From DASPKM01 sp963817075 (GTDB lineage: Bacteria; Bacteroidota; Bacteroidia; Chitinophagales; Chitinophagaceae), in NCBI GenBank assembly GCA_963817075.1, contig CAWFMT010000009.1, positions 625,626 to 689,625 of the forward strand: a stretch of DNA of 64,000 nucleotides, in the 5' to 3' direction. Position 1 is the first letter of the stretch. Every line of letters begins with the position of its first letter. Shown in pieces: positions 33,647-42,160 of the stretch. A model generated the notes under the pieces. The model did not search any database. It saw nothing but the letters and a program-made list of their open reading frames with translations, and was not told the DNA's origin. The position numbers were made by a program, and so were the translations under genes.

Positions 33647-34747
33647 ATGTCTACATCCAAAAAACAACAAGCGATCCTCATCCTGGAAGACGGAACTGTG
33701 CACTATGGCAAGTCATTCGGTAAGATCGGCACGGCCACAGGCGAGATTTGTTTCAACACTGGAATGACCGGGTACCAGGAAGTATTTACTGATCCAAGTT
33801 ATTATGGTCAGATAATTATCATGAACAATGTCCATATTGGAAATTATGGAGTGAAGGATGAGGATATTGAATCAGACGGAGTCAAGATCAGGGGATTGAT
33901 AGGGCGCAACCTGGAAGAACAATATTCGCGCAAGCAGGCAAAAGGTTCTTTGGAAGCATACCTTATCACTAATAATATTGTTTGTATTGAAGGTGTTGAT
34001 ACCCGCTCACTTGTTACTCACGTTCGTGAGCAGGGAGCAATGAATTGCATTATTTCTTCTGAAAATTTGGATGTCGAAAAATTAAAGGCAGACCTGGCGA
34101 AAGTCCCTTCAATGGCCGGACTTGAGCTTGCATCCTATGTAAGCACAGAAAAAGAATATGAACTAGGGGATCCCAGTTCAGCAATAAAAATTGCAGTGCT
34201 TGATTATGGATGTAAGCAACACATCCTGGAATGCATGGTACAGAGAGGAGCATTCGTAAAAGTCTTCCCTGCTCAAACAACCGCTGATAGACTAAGAGAG
34301 TTTAATCCAAGTGGATACTTCATTTCAAATGGACCAGGCGACCCTTCTGCAATGGGATATGCAATTGGACTTGTGAAGGAAATCCTGCATGAGGATAAAC
34401 CAACATTTGGAATCTGTCTTGGCCACCAGCTTCTGGCGCTTGCCAATGATATTCCAACATTCAAGATGCATCATGGTCACCGGGGATTGAACCATCCCGT
34501 GAAAAATCTTGTTACCGGAAAATGTGAGATCACAACACAAAATCATGGATTTGGTGTTGACCCCGAAGCGGTCAGGAAAGCTGCTCATATTGAGATCACC
34601 CATGTCAACCTCAACGATGATTCAATTGAGGGAATCAGGATAAAAGGAAAACCTGCTTTTTCGGTTCAGTATCACCCGGAATCCACACCCGGGCCTCACG
34701 ACAGCCGCTATCTTTTTGATGAGTTTATTAGCATGATGAGGAAATGA
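33647..34747 (+). CDS. carA: Carbamoyl-phosphate synthase small subunit
   Basis: 366 residues: glutamine amidotransferase subunit that feeds ammonia to CarB for carbamoyl phosphate (arginine and pyrimidine synthesis). The N-terminal CPSase small-chain domain shows ILEDGTVHYGKSFGKIGTAT and NTGMTGYQEVFTDPSYYGQI. The class I amidotransferase domain starts near 185 (IAVLDYGCKQHILECM), with the nucleophile in FGICLGHQLL (Cys near 254) and the His-Glu pair in VQYHPESTPGPHDS near 341. carB is not in the window. Its position after rplQ is conserved in Bacteroidota. Confidence 0.96.
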   Translation: MSTSKKQQAILILEDGTVHYGKSFGKIGTATGEICFNTGMTGYQEVFTDPSYYGQIIIMNNVHIGNYGVKDEDIESDGVKIRGLIGRNLEEQYSRKQAKGSLEAYLITNNIVCIEGVDTRSLVTHVREQGAMNCIISSENLDVEKLKADLAKVPSMAGLELASYVSTEKEYELGDPSSAIKIAVLDYGCKQHILECMVQRGAFVKVFPAQTTADRLREFNPSGYFISNGPGDPSAMGYAIGLVKEILHEDKPTFGICLGHQLLALANDIPTFKMHHGHRGLNHPVKNLVTGKCEITTQNHGFGVDPEAVRKAAHIEITHVNLNDDSIEGIRIKGKPAFSVQYHPESTPGPHDSRYLFDEFISMMRK

Positions 34748-34778
34748 CGAAATCGGGCCACTGCCGAATTTCCTTAAT

Positions 34779-34833
34779 TGCATAAGATCCTTGCGATACT
34801 TTGCGCCATGGCGCCCCTTGCGGTTAAACCTTT
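34779..34833. repeat. Right-end half copy of the AACCGC element
   Basis: GATCCTTGCGATACTTTGCG, then CCATGGCGCC and CCTTGCGGTTAAAC. It has the GCGGTTAA right end but no TTAACCGC left end. Located behind carA. Confidence 0.65.
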
Positions 34834-34881
34834 TTAATCTCTCATTGGTTTTCCTGAAATTCGTCTTCTCAACCCACATCG

Positions 34882-35163
34882 ATGGATACGATCTTCCTGT
34901 CAGAATTAATTGTTTCCTATAGAACAGAAACTCTCTCCGTGAGGGTCACAAGACTGGATAACCTCCTTTATAGCAGGTATAGTGTTTTCTTCAACCAGGA
35001 AATGATTAACATCGGACCATCCCATATGCTAATTAGCAAAAGGGTAGTGGATAGCGAATATCGCTGGTGCTGCGAAGCCAAGAGTACATTGCAGGATGAA
35101 GAATTGGCTGCACTTGTAGGGAAGGAGATCGATCGATTCCTTCAGAAAGCCAAAACGATTTAG
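34882..35163 (+). CDS. Small cytoplasmic protein, unknown
   Basis: 93 residues without signal or membrane segment. Predicted mixed beta-strands (TLSVRVTRLDNLLYSRYSVF, MINIGPSHMLISKRVVDSE) and a C-terminal helix (LQDEELAALVGKEIDRFLQK). I do not recognise the family. The stop is 12 bp before the GNAT gene on the same strand, and both probably share a transcript. Confidence 0.6.
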   Translation: MDTIFLSELIVSYRTETLSVRVTRLDNLLYSRYSVFFNQEMINIGPSHMLISKRVVDSEYRWCCEAKSTLQDEELAALVGKEIDRFLQKAKTI

Positions 35164-35175
35164 TAATTATTCCAA

Positions 35176-35697
35176 ATGAATTTATTGAAGACTGATCGTT
35201 TTTATTTGACTGAGATCATTGCAGATGATCAGGAATTCATATTTGAAGGACTTAGCAATCCGCAGGTAATTTCCCACTATGGAATCAGCTTCTCAAAATT
35301 TGAAGAATCAGTCGCACAGATGCTATTCTATGAATCACTTGAGAATGATGGAACTGGAAAATGGTGGAAGATTGTTGACTCCGCCACTGGTGAAAAAGTA
35401 GGAGCTATCGGCCATAATAATTATCAGCCCAGGCACAAAAAAACTGAAATTGGATATTGGCTACTGCCGGCATTCTGGAAGAAAGGAATAATAAGCGAAA
35501 TGTTGCCCATTCTTATTGCATACCTGCAAACGGAATTAGAAGTTCACAGAATTGAAGCCCTTGTGGAAGAAGGAAATGAAGCCAGTTGCAACACACTTCA
35601 GAAAGCAGGTTTTTTTTGCGAAGGGACTATGAAGGATTGGGAGATCAAGAACGATAGATACATCAATATGAAACTATTTAGTCTTATCAACTCATGA
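35176..35697 (+). CDS. GNAT N-acetyltransferase (RimJ/RimL type)
   Basis: 173 residues of the ribosomal-protein-type GNAT subfamily. LKTDRFYLTEIIADDQEFIF at the start, GEKVGAIGHNNYQPRHKKTE and EIGYWLLPAFWKKGIISEML (motif A, acetyl-CoA loop with a slightly unusual KKGI instead of RGxG), then VHRIEALVEEGNEASCNTLQ and KAGFFCEGTMKDW (motif B). The acceptor is unknown. It follows the small unknown gene closely. Confidence 0.88.
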   Translation: MNLLKTDRFYLTEIIADDQEFIFEGLSNPQVISHYGISFSKFEESVAQMLFYESLENDGTGKWWKIVDSATGEKVGAIGHNNYQPRHKKTEIGYWLLPAFWKKGIISEMLPILIAYLQTELEVHRIEALVEEGNEASCNTLQKAGFFCEGTMKDWEIKNDRYINMKLFSLINS

Positions 35698-35704
35698 TAC
35701 ATTA

Positions 35705-35757
35705 AACTTCATTCGAAAAATTCATATTAATTCGTAATAATTCGTGTAATTCGTGTC
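35705..35757. repeat. AATTCGTGT repeat abutting aroQ
   Basis: ATTCGAAAAATTC, ATTAATTCGTAATAATTCG and TGTAATTCGTGTC run directly into the aroQ start codon with no gap. This is the family seen at 5.3, 11.5 and 55.8 kb. Confidence 0.75.
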
Positions 35758-36186
35758 ATGAAGATAGCGATCATCAACGGGCCAAACCTTAATCTCCTTG
35801 GTAAGCGGGAGACTGATATTTATGGGAGTGAGCCATTTGAAAGTTTCCTGGCGGATCTGCATAAAAAATTCCCTCAGGTGAGCTTTCACTATTTTCAGAG
35901 CAATGTTGAAGGGGAACTAATCAACGAGCTGCAAAGAATAGGCTTTGAATATGATGGCATCATTTTAAACCCGGCTGGCTACACACACACTTCGGTGGCA
36001 ATAGGTGACGCAATTGCTGCTATTAAATCTCCCGTCATAGAAGTTCATATTTCTAACGTTCATGCACGGGAAGACTTCAGAAAGCTCTCGCATGTATCAG
36101 GTAAATCAACGGGCAGCATTTTTGGGCTTGGGCTAAGAGGATATGAACTGGCGGTTCAATGGATCATAGATAATTTGAAAATTTGA
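35758..36186 (+). CDS. aroQ: 3-dehydroquinate dehydratase, type II
   Basis: 142 residues, the small dodecameric type II enzyme of the shikimate pathway. IINGPNLNLLGKRETDIYGS carries the catalytic Arg and Tyr (near 18-23), QSNVEGELINELQ near 46, ILNPAGYTHTSVAIGDAI near 71, and EVHISNVHAREDFRKLS near 96 (catalytic His and substrate Arg). The start codon is fused to one repeat family upstream, and the last codons (NLKI and stop) coincide with an AATTTGAAAATTTGA repeat word. No other aro genes are adjacent. Confidence 0.96.
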   Translation: MKIAIINGPNLNLLGKRETDIYGSEPFESFLADLHKKFPQVSFHYFQSNVEGELINELQRIGFEYDGIILNPAGYTHTSVAIGDAIAAIKSPVIEVHISNVHAREDFRKLSHVSGKSTGSIFGLGLRGYELAVQWIIDNLKI

Positions 36187-36279
36187 ACATGTGCTAATTT
36201 GAAAATAGAAGAAAAAAGGTATCTATTTAGGAAAGCGTAAATAGTTCCTCCATTATCAAATTATCAAATTTTCAAATTC
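36171..36279. repeat. AATTTGAA octamers overlapping the aroQ 3' end, with inverted copy
   Basis: AATTTGAAAATTTGAAC begins inside the aroQ coding end; CAAATTATCAAATTTTC at 36258-36274 is the inverted partner, reaching almost to the stop of the convergent PPIase gene. Confidence 0.75.
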
Positions 36280-36910
36280 ATAAGAACACTCTCATCATCA
36301 ACGCAACGCCATTGTCCTTTTTCGGGTTTTCTGTTTTTTGAATGATATGCAATCCAGCTCTTGACCAGACCTTAAATATTTCTCCCTTCTTATGCTTATT
36401 AATTTCTTTTTCAATTTCAGGAAGAATATAACCTTGCGCTATCCAACCAAGGTCACCCTTGGTATATCCTTCTCCACCCATTGAATAGGTAACGGCCATA
36501 TCCTGAAAAGTGGTTGTACCAGCCTTGATCCTATTTATGATTGAATTACCAATAGAATCTGCAAATTTTCTACTGAAAACAACTGTATCTAAATAGATCT
36601 GACTTACCCGATAAAAAGTATTCGGCAATTTGGCCAGCACCTGTACCAGGAATTTTCCTTTGTCGTATGGGCCATAAACTTTTTTTAGCTGTCCGTGATA
36701 AGCAAGACTATCAGCAATCCCCTGGAAGTTGCCAATTCTAGTCACTGGAACAGTGTCCAGCCGATACTTCTTTTTTAAAGTATCCCGGACATATGAAAGA
36801 GGATTCTGTGCAGCCTGCAATTCCTTTTTGATCTGTGATGTGGTTTTCTTTTGTGCGTTGAGTCCAACACTAATCAAAAGCACAATAATAAAAAACAAGA
36901 TTTTTTTCAT
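36278..36910 (-). CDS. Parvulin-type peptidyl-prolyl isomerase, exported
   Basis: 210 residues from ATG 36910 with signal peptide (MKKILFFIIVLLISVGLNAQ). The C-terminal half is a rotamase (PpiC) domain: VSQIYLDTVVFSRKFADSIG, IKAGTTTFQDMAVTYSMGGE, KGDLGWIAQGYILPEIEKEI and GEIFKVWSRAGLHIIQKTEN. It probably helps fold periplasmic or outer-membrane proteins, but is smaller than SurA and lacks its long N-terminal chaperone part. It lies 29 bp downstream of the large propeller gene on the same strand and may act on it (inference). Confidence 0.85.
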   Translation of the reverse strand: MKKILFFIIVLLISVGLNAQKKTTSQIKKELQAAQNPLSYVRDTLKKKYRLDTVPVTRIGNFQGIADSLAYHGQLKKVYGPYDKGKFLVQVLAKLPNTFYRVSQIYLDTVVFSRKFADSIGNSIINRIKAGTTTFQDMAVTYSMGGEGYTKGDLGWIAQGYILPEIEKEINKHKKGEIFKVWSRAGLHIIQKTENPKKDNGVALMMRVFL

Positions 36911-36939
36911 GGTTCTCCCTGATTGACTCAACTGCTTGA

Positions 36940-39645
36940 TTATTTACTTGCAGCTCCTGATCGGTTGAATTCGATCACGGCTGCTTTTTTTGATTTAGAT
37001 TTTTTCTTTGGCTTGAGCGGAGGACAATCAACATCGATCCCTTCCGATTTATTGATCTCACCAGGAGATGGAATTTGCGAGATAGGCGAAATCCTTGCCG
37101 TTGGATTGCCAGTTTTCGGTTTCACTTCTGCATTCTTCCTTAATGCATGAACACTATCGAGTTTTGCGATATATATGCTGCGCCCATGAGTGCCAAGAAC
37201 AATTTCATTTTCACGTTCATGAATAACAATATCGTGAACAGGAACAGATTTAGGCAATCCCGCATTCCACATCATGAAACTATTTCCTCCATCTGTGCTT
37301 ACATATAATCCTCCATCTGTTCCAACATAAATTACTCCATCACGTTTAATATCTTCCCGAATTACATTGATTGGTTCAGGGGGAAGGTCTCTCCCGATCT
37401 TCCTCCAGGTAACTCCATAATCATCGCTGACAAAAAGATATGGATTGAAGTCATCAAATCTGTATCCGTTCAATGAAGCATAAATTCTTCCTTCCGCAAA
37501 TCTTGAAGCGGTCACTCTGCTTACCCAAAGATTCGGTGGAGGAATATCTCCTTTTGCAAGTCCTCTAGAAACAGTCAGGGGCGACCAGGTAAAACCTGTA
37601 TTCTCAGATTTTTGAATAATACCATCATCGGTGCCAATGTACAGTAGTCCGAATCTGATTGGTGATTCGTCAATTGTTGTAAGAGTTCCATAAGGAACAT
37701 TTCCTTGTTTGGCAGGACCAGTTAGTTCAGGGCTTAGCGTGATCATCGTATCGCCTTTATTCATTGATCGATGAAAACGGTTTGTTCCAAAATAAAGAAT
37801 ATCGGGATTGTGCTTGCTCAACAAAATCGGACTTTGCCAGTTGAATCGATAGGGGAGTTCTCCCAGTTGGTGACGAGGTCTGATAGATCTTGTTCCTTCA
37901 CGCGTGAGGCGGTTTGTTCGCGAATAATTTCCAAACTGCGATCCATAATAAGTTGTGAGATTGTCTCGAGTATCAACCTGAACCTGCATTCCATCGCCAC
38001 CCCCAATATTTCTTTCACTTGGATCAACAAGACCTAAGCCTGAATTCGCAAATGAGTTTCGGACATTCACGGATGGAACATACCATACACCGTTATCCTG
38101 TAATCCACCATAAACATTATATGGTCTTGCATTATCTGTTGTGATGGCATAGAATTGACCAACGGCTGGAGTGTTGGCTTTAAACCAACTTCCGCCATCA
38201 TCATAAGTAATATTTACTCCCCCATCATTGCCATTTATAAGATGTGAGTCTTTTTTAGGATTGATCCATAATGCATGGTGATCAGCATGAACATTATCCT
38301 TGTCCATGTTCTTGAAAGTCTTACCTCCATCTGTAGATATTTGTGAAGAAAATCCAAGTACAAAGACTTTATTTTCATTGTATGGAGATACATAGATCTT
38401 TGCGAAATAATATCCATAAGTAAAGAAGATCCCTACTTCACCCTGATTTGTTTTCCTCCAGCTTTGACCGCCATTATCAGAACGATAAATTTCACAACCT
38501 TTTGGATTTGATTCAAAGCCTGTATTGATATAGAGATAATCATAAAGCGATGTTGGCTTGATCTGGTTGTTCTCAACCATTTCTTTTACAATCTTGGCAG
38601 AATAACGTGGAGCGAGACGATTTCTCCTAAGGAAAGAATCCAGTTTTTTCTCATTCAATTGTGCAAACTGCTCGATTGAAAGATTCTTGAGATCATCAAG
38701 TCTGAAAGTTGCAGTATCCCGCCTTGCAGTATCTGGTTTCAACTCCAGGTTATCAAGGATCGCATAAACGATCTGGGGATTTTTGGGATATACTGCGAGT
38801 CCGATCCTGCCAAGGCCTGCGCCTGCAGGAAACCCACTTCCTTCCTTAGACACAATCTGCCAGGAATCACCACCATCAGAACTTTTATAGATTCCGCTGG
38901 TCTTTCCACTTCCCTGGAAATCCCATGCTGTTCTTGTGCGGTACCAGGCGGCTGCATAAACTTCATTTGGATTTAGAGGATTGATATCCAGATCTACAAC
39001 ACCAGTATTCTCGTCGACATAAAGAGTTTGTTTCCAATTTTTCCCACCATCAGTGGTTTTATAGACACCCCTTTCTTTGTTTGCAGAATAGAGATGACCC
39101 AAAACAGCAACCCAAACTGTATTGGGATCTGTTGGATGCAATTGAACCTTCCCGATATGATGTGATTCGGGTAAACCCATGTAATCCCAGGTCTTGCCCT
39201 TGTCAGAGCTCTTATATATGCCGATACCTGCGTAAGACGAACGACTGCTATTTACTTCTCCAGTTCCTATCCAGATGGTATTTGTTTTCCAGTTGACAGC
39301 TATGTCGCCAATTGTCAAAACATCGGCTGAGTCAAAAATCGAAGTAAAAGAAAGACCATTATTCTTAGTGTACCAAAGCCCGCCACTGGAATACCCCACA
39401 TAAAACTCAAAAGGATCTTCAGGATTCGCTTCAAGGTCAGATACCCTGCCGCTCATGGAGGTTGGACCAACATTCCTGAATGGAGATTTAGTTAGTAAGG
39501 ACTTCTTTTCCAGTTCTTTCCGTTTTTCAAGTCCCTTTAGCCGGTCAATACCTGAGGTCGGCTTGACCTGCCCTTGACCTGCAAACGTTAACAGAATAAA
39601 AACCTGTAAAATGATAATTTTGAGGACTTGTTTTCTCGTGACCAT
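36940..39645 (-). CDS. Exported sortilin/Vps10-type beta-propeller protein
   Basis: About 900 residues from ATG 39645; an ATG at 39660 is also possible. Signal peptide KQVLKIIILQVFILLTFAGQ. The rest is two beta-propellers built from BNR/Asp-box repeats: YKSSDKGKTWDYMG, YKTTDGGKNWKQT, YKSSDGGDSWQIV, YRSDNGGQSWRKT, FVSDDYGVTWRKIG and YVSTDGGNSFMMW. The layout fits the Sortilin_N / WD40-YVTN exported proteins that often lie in peptidase or glycan-handling contexts. No glycosidase catalytic residues can be pointed out. The C-terminal 60 residues are Lys/Pro-rich (KPKKKSKSKKAAV). A PPIase follows in the same operon. Confidence 0.8.
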   Translation of the reverse strand: MVTRKQVLKIIILQVFILLTFAGQGQVKPTSGIDRLKGLEKRKELEKKSLLTKSPFRNVGPTSMSGRVSDLEANPEDPFEFYVGYSSGGLWYTKNNGLSFTSIFDSADVLTIGDIAVNWKTNTIWIGTGEVNSSRSSYAGIGIYKSSDKGKTWDYMGLPESHHIGKVQLHPTDPNTVWVAVLGHLYSANKERGVYKTTDGGKNWKQTLYVDENTGVVDLDINPLNPNEVYAAAWYRTRTAWDFQGSGKTSGIYKSSDGGDSWQIVSKEGSGFPAGAGLGRIGLAVYPKNPQIVYAILDNLELKPDTARRDTATFRLDDLKNLSIEQFAQLNEKKLDSFLRRNRLAPRYSAKIVKEMVENNQIKPTSLYDYLYINTGFESNPKGCEIYRSDNGGQSWRKTNQGEVGIFFTYGYYFAKIYVSPYNENKVFVLGFSSQISTDGGKTFKNMDKDNVHADHHALWINPKKDSHLINGNDGGVNITYDDGGSWFKANTPAVGQFYAITTDNARPYNVYGGLQDNGVWYVPSVNVRNSFANSGLGLVDPSERNIGGGDGMQVQVDTRDNLTTYYGSQFGNYSRTNRLTREGTRSIRPRHQLGELPYRFNWQSPILLSKHNPDILYFGTNRFHRSMNKGDTMITLSPELTGPAKQGNVPYGTLTTIDESPIRFGLLYIGTDDGIIQKSENTGFTWSPLTVSRGLAKGDIPPPNLWVSRVTASRFAEGRIYASLNGYRFDDFNPYLFVSDDYGVTWRKIGRDLPPEPINVIREDIKRDGVIYVGTDGGLYVSTDGGNSFMMWNAGLPKSVPVHDIVIHERENEIVLGTHGRSIYIAKLDSVHALRKNAEVKPKTGNPTARISPISQIPSPGEINKSEGIDVDCPPLKPKKKSKSKKAAVIEFNRSGAASK

Positions 39646-39734
39646 TAAGCATTTAATCATAAAACCGTTTGTGAATTCGTTTAATGGAGGTGGCTTGGAT
39701 TGATCCAGCTGCCGTAATCTCAAACATACTAAAC

Positions 39735-40403
39735 ATGCGCTTGATTTTCCTTTTTGCGGTCCTGATTTCTTTGGAGGGGTATTCACAGTGTAAATCCTAT
39801 TTTATTGGCCAAAATGGGGACACTTTGAATTGCGTAGATATGAATGACCACAAGCAGGGGAAATGGGTGGTCAAATATGAGCAGATCAGGGGAGAGCCCG
39901 GATACGAAGAAGAAGGCCTATTCAAGGATAACAAAAAGGAAGGGCCATGGAGGTTATATAGTTTGCAGGGTGATCTCATTGCAATTGAAAATTATCGATG
40001 GGGAAATAAGAATGGAATGTTCCAATATTTCACTTCCAATGGTGAGTTGATCCGTGAAGAATCCTGGAGGGCAGTGAATCCTCTGAATCCATACGATACC
40101 GTGGAGGTATCTGATTGGGAAAAAGACCCACTTGGTTTGTTGACTAAAACAGTTGTTGTCAAACTCACTGGTTCCGCAGTAAAACATGGTCCCTGGAAAT
40201 TCTATTCTCCTCAGACAGGTATGATCATGAAGACCGAGAATTATGTATTAGGAACTCTGGAGGGGGGTCCTAAAAAAGAAATAATGCCGGAAGATCCTGA
40301 AAAGAAAAAAACCGTTTCCAAGCCTAAGGAAGTTCTAGACTTCGAAAAGAAAAATTCCGGGAAGAAGAAAATCAAAGTCCGGGATGGACGGACGGGAGGA
40401 TAA
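39735..40403 (+). CDS. Exported MORN-variant repeat protein
   Basis: 222 residues from ATG 39735 with a signal peptide (MRLIFLFAVLISLEGYSQ). Repeats of the MORN_2 type follow: HKQGKWVVKYEQ, KEGPWRLYSLQGDLIAIENY, KNGMFQYFTSNGELIREESW and KHGPWKFYSPQTGMIMKTEN. The last 50 residues are Lys/Pro/Glu-rich and probably disordered (PEKKKTVSKPKEV). Such repeats make flat beta-sheets that bind proteins or lipids; no specific role is assigned. Divergent from the propeller operon with a 90-bp spacer. Confidence 0.78.
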   Translation: MRLIFLFAVLISLEGYSQCKSYFIGQNGDTLNCVDMNDHKQGKWVVKYEQIRGEPGYEEEGLFKDNKKEGPWRLYSLQGDLIAIENYRWGNKNGMFQYFTSNGELIREESWRAVNPLNPYDTVEVSDWEKDPLGLLTKTVVVKLTGSAVKHGPWKFYSPQTGMIMKTENYVLGTLEGGPKKEIMPEDPEKKKTVSKPKEVLDFEKKNSGKKKIKVRDGRTGG

Positions 40404-40694
40404 TTTGAGAATTTGAAAATTTGAGAATTTGAAAATTCATTTTCAAGAAGTAGTTACCTCTCATTTCACTCCAAAGTCATTTAGATTCTATTCATAATAA
40501 TAGTGGTTTCTTACTCAGGTTACTAATTTACCTCTGCTTCCTTCTATTTTCAAATTTCCAGATCTTCAAATTTTCAAATTAAATATTAACCGCTAAGACG
40601 CTAAGGCGCAAAGTTTCGCTAAGACATCGCGCAACCTTGCGTCTTTATTTTCTTTTTTATTCTCAAATTTTCAAATCTTCAAATTTTCAAATTA
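40402..40694. repeat. AATTTGAA octamer tracts around an AACCGC left half
   Basis: In the 352-bp spacer, an 8-bp-period run (AATTTGAG AATTTGAA twice) starts in the stop codon of the MORN gene. Inverted TCAAATTT runs follow at 40549-40580, then TTAACCGCTAAGACGCTAAG with GGCGCAAAG and CGCAACCTTGCGTCTTTA (40587-40648), then more TCAAATTT/TCAAATCT octamers to 40694. The AACCGC copy has only its left end. Confidence 0.8.
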
Positions 40695-40704
40695 AATTTT
40701 GTGG

Positions 40705-40747
40705 TATAATTCCTATGATATAGATTTGATATCATTTTAATATCAAA
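40705..40747 (+). promoter_or_regulatory. TATAAT box and 8-bp dyad before the SPFH operon
   Basis: GTGGTATAATTCC at 40702-40714 resembles a -10 box. About 15 bp further lies a perfect inverted repeat TTTGATAT - 7 bp - ATATCAAA (40725-40747), ending 8 bp before the start codon. The position just after the expected transcription start suits a repressor; the RHH protein encoded by the third gene of the operon is an obvious candidate (inference). Confidence 0.5.
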
Positions 40748-40755
40748 CGCTGTTT

Positions 40756-41625
40756 ATGGAAAAAATACTCAAACCAATTTCTGGCTATCTGGCCCTGTTG
40801 TTGGCCATTGTATTAATAGCTCTATCGGTCTTTCTATTTGTCAATGCTGCGGAATCAGAGAACGGGTGGATGATCACCGGTGGAATAATTTCTATCCTGG
40901 TAAGTCTGTTTTTGATGAAAGGGTTGATGATCATACAGCCCAATCACAGCAGGGTACTTAACTTCTTTGGCAAGTACGTTGGCAGTGTAAAAGACAACGG
41001 GTTATTTTTTATCAATCCTCTTTACGGCTCACATAAACTTTCGCTACGTGCGCAAAACCTTCAAGGACAAACATTGAAGGTCAATGATAAAATGGGTAAT
41101 CCAATTGAAATCGGCGCAGTTATCGTTTGGCAAGTGAGTGACACGTATAAGGCCGCCTACGAAGTTGCAATCTTTGAGGAATATGTCAAGATCCAAAGTG
41201 AAGCTGCGGTTCGTCATTTAGCTTTAGGTCTTTCATATGATAATCTGGAAGACGAGAATGCAACAATTACTTTGCGAGGTGGAGGAGAGAGGGTCAATGA
41301 AATTCTTGAGGAAGAGTTGAATGAAAGATTGGCTCCTGCCGGAATTAATATATTGGAGGCAAGAATCAGTCACCTTGCATACTCGGCAGAAATTGCGGGC
41401 GCAATGCTACAGCGTCAACAGGCAACTGCAATCGTAGCAGCAAGAACAAAGATTGTTGAGGGTGCTGTAGGAATGGTGGAAATGGCATTGGAAATGTTGT
41501 CCAGAAAGCAGATCGTTACACTGGATGAAGAAAGAAAGGCGGCAATGGTAAGTAACCTGATGGTTGTACTATGTGGTGAGAGAGGTGCTCAACCTGTTCT
41601 CAATACCGGCAGTCTATATCAGTAA
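40756..41625 (+). CDS. SPFH (band 7 / stomatin-like) membrane protein
   Basis: 289 residues. Two N-terminal membrane helices (about 10-30 and 40-60), then an SPFH/PHB domain at about 62-240: IIQPNHSRVLNFFGKYVGSV, GLFFINPLYGSHKLSLRAQN, MGNPIEIGAVIVWQVSDTYK, VKIQSEAAVRHLALGLSYDN. A coiled, Ala-rich stretch follows (YSAEIAGAMLQRQQATAIVA), then MALEMLSRKQIVTLDEERKA. SPFH proteins oligomerise into membrane-bound cages or rafts. It is the first gene of a tight three-gene operon with a PH-like membrane protein and an RHH DNA-binding protein, a grouping I have the impression of having seen in other bacteria. Confidence 0.88.
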   Translation: MEKILKPISGYLALLLAIVLIALSVFLFVNAAESENGWMITGGIISILVSLFLMKGLMIIQPNHSRVLNFFGKYVGSVKDNGLFFINPLYGSHKLSLRAQNLQGQTLKVNDKMGNPIEIGAVIVWQVSDTYKAAYEVAIFEEYVKIQSEAAVRHLALGLSYDNLEDENATITLRGGGERVNEILEEELNERLAPAGINILEARISHLAYSAEIAGAMLQRQQATAIVAARTKIVEGAVGMVEMALEMLSRKQIVTLDEERKAAMVSNLMVVLCGERGAQPVLNTGSLYQ

Positions 41626-41644
41626 TAATTCATCAATTGAGATT

Positions 41645-42160
41645 ATGAAGAATGATCCTTCTATATTATTCAAGGAAGGCCAGCAGGTAGGTCGCTTACT
41701 ATTGGCAGCCATCATATTCATCATGCTCGCGGCATTTGGGATTATTATAATGTTTGCAAACGGGGAGCAAAATCCAAAAAGTGAAGTGGTACTCACGATT
41801 ATTGCTGTATTGACTTTTGAAATTCCTCTCTTTGTATTGTTCTACTACACAAAGCTTGAGACAATTGTAAATACAGAGGGAATTGGATACCGATGGTGGC
41901 CATTACAAAGGAAATTCCGAATGCTGTTCAAGGACGATATTGAGCAAATCCAGATTCGAAAAAGTCCAGCATTTACATACGGTATACATTGGCTGCCGGG
42001 TTACGGCTGGGTGAATAATATGAAGGGCAGGAAAGGAATTCAGATCAGACTGAAAAGAGGCAAACGTATTTACATCGGCACTCAAAAACTGGATGAATTA
42101 AGAACCGCCGTTGAAAAGATATTTGGTAAACGAATCGATGAAATAAGAAATGAGTTCTAA
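41645..42160 (+). CDS. Two-helix membrane protein with PH-like cytoplasmic domain
   Basis: 171 residues from ATG 41645. Two membrane helices (RLLLAAIIFIMLAAFGIIIM and VVLTIIAVLTFEIPLFVLFY) are followed by about 95 residues of mostly beta-strands: TIVNTEGIGYRWWPLQRKF, KDDIEQIQIRKSPAFTYGIH, GIQIRLKRGKRIYIGTQKLD and ELRTAVEKIF, the usual order of a bacterial PH-like domain. I infer the fold from pattern only. Its 3' end overlaps the RHH gene by 11 bp, and the SPFH stop is 19 bp upstream. Confidence 0.75.
   Translation: MKNDPSILFKEGQQVGRLLLAAIIFIMLAAFGIIIMFANGEQNPKSEVVLTIIAVLTFEIPLFVLFYYTKLETIVNTEGIGYRWWPLQRKFRMLFKDDIEQIQIRKSPAFTYGIHWLPGYGWVNNMKGRKGIQIRLKRGKRIYIGTQKLDELRTAVEKIFGKRIDEIRNEF

Noticed and set aside
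34622..34879. 85-codon minus-strand frame behind carA
   Set aside because: It lies antisense to the carA 3' end and a repeat; composition is that of a shadow frame.
36940..39645. Sialidase or other glycosidase, suggested by the Asp-box repeats
   Set aside because: No sialidase Arg triad or acid/base pair can be pointed out; Asp boxes are also typical of sortilin-type propellers.
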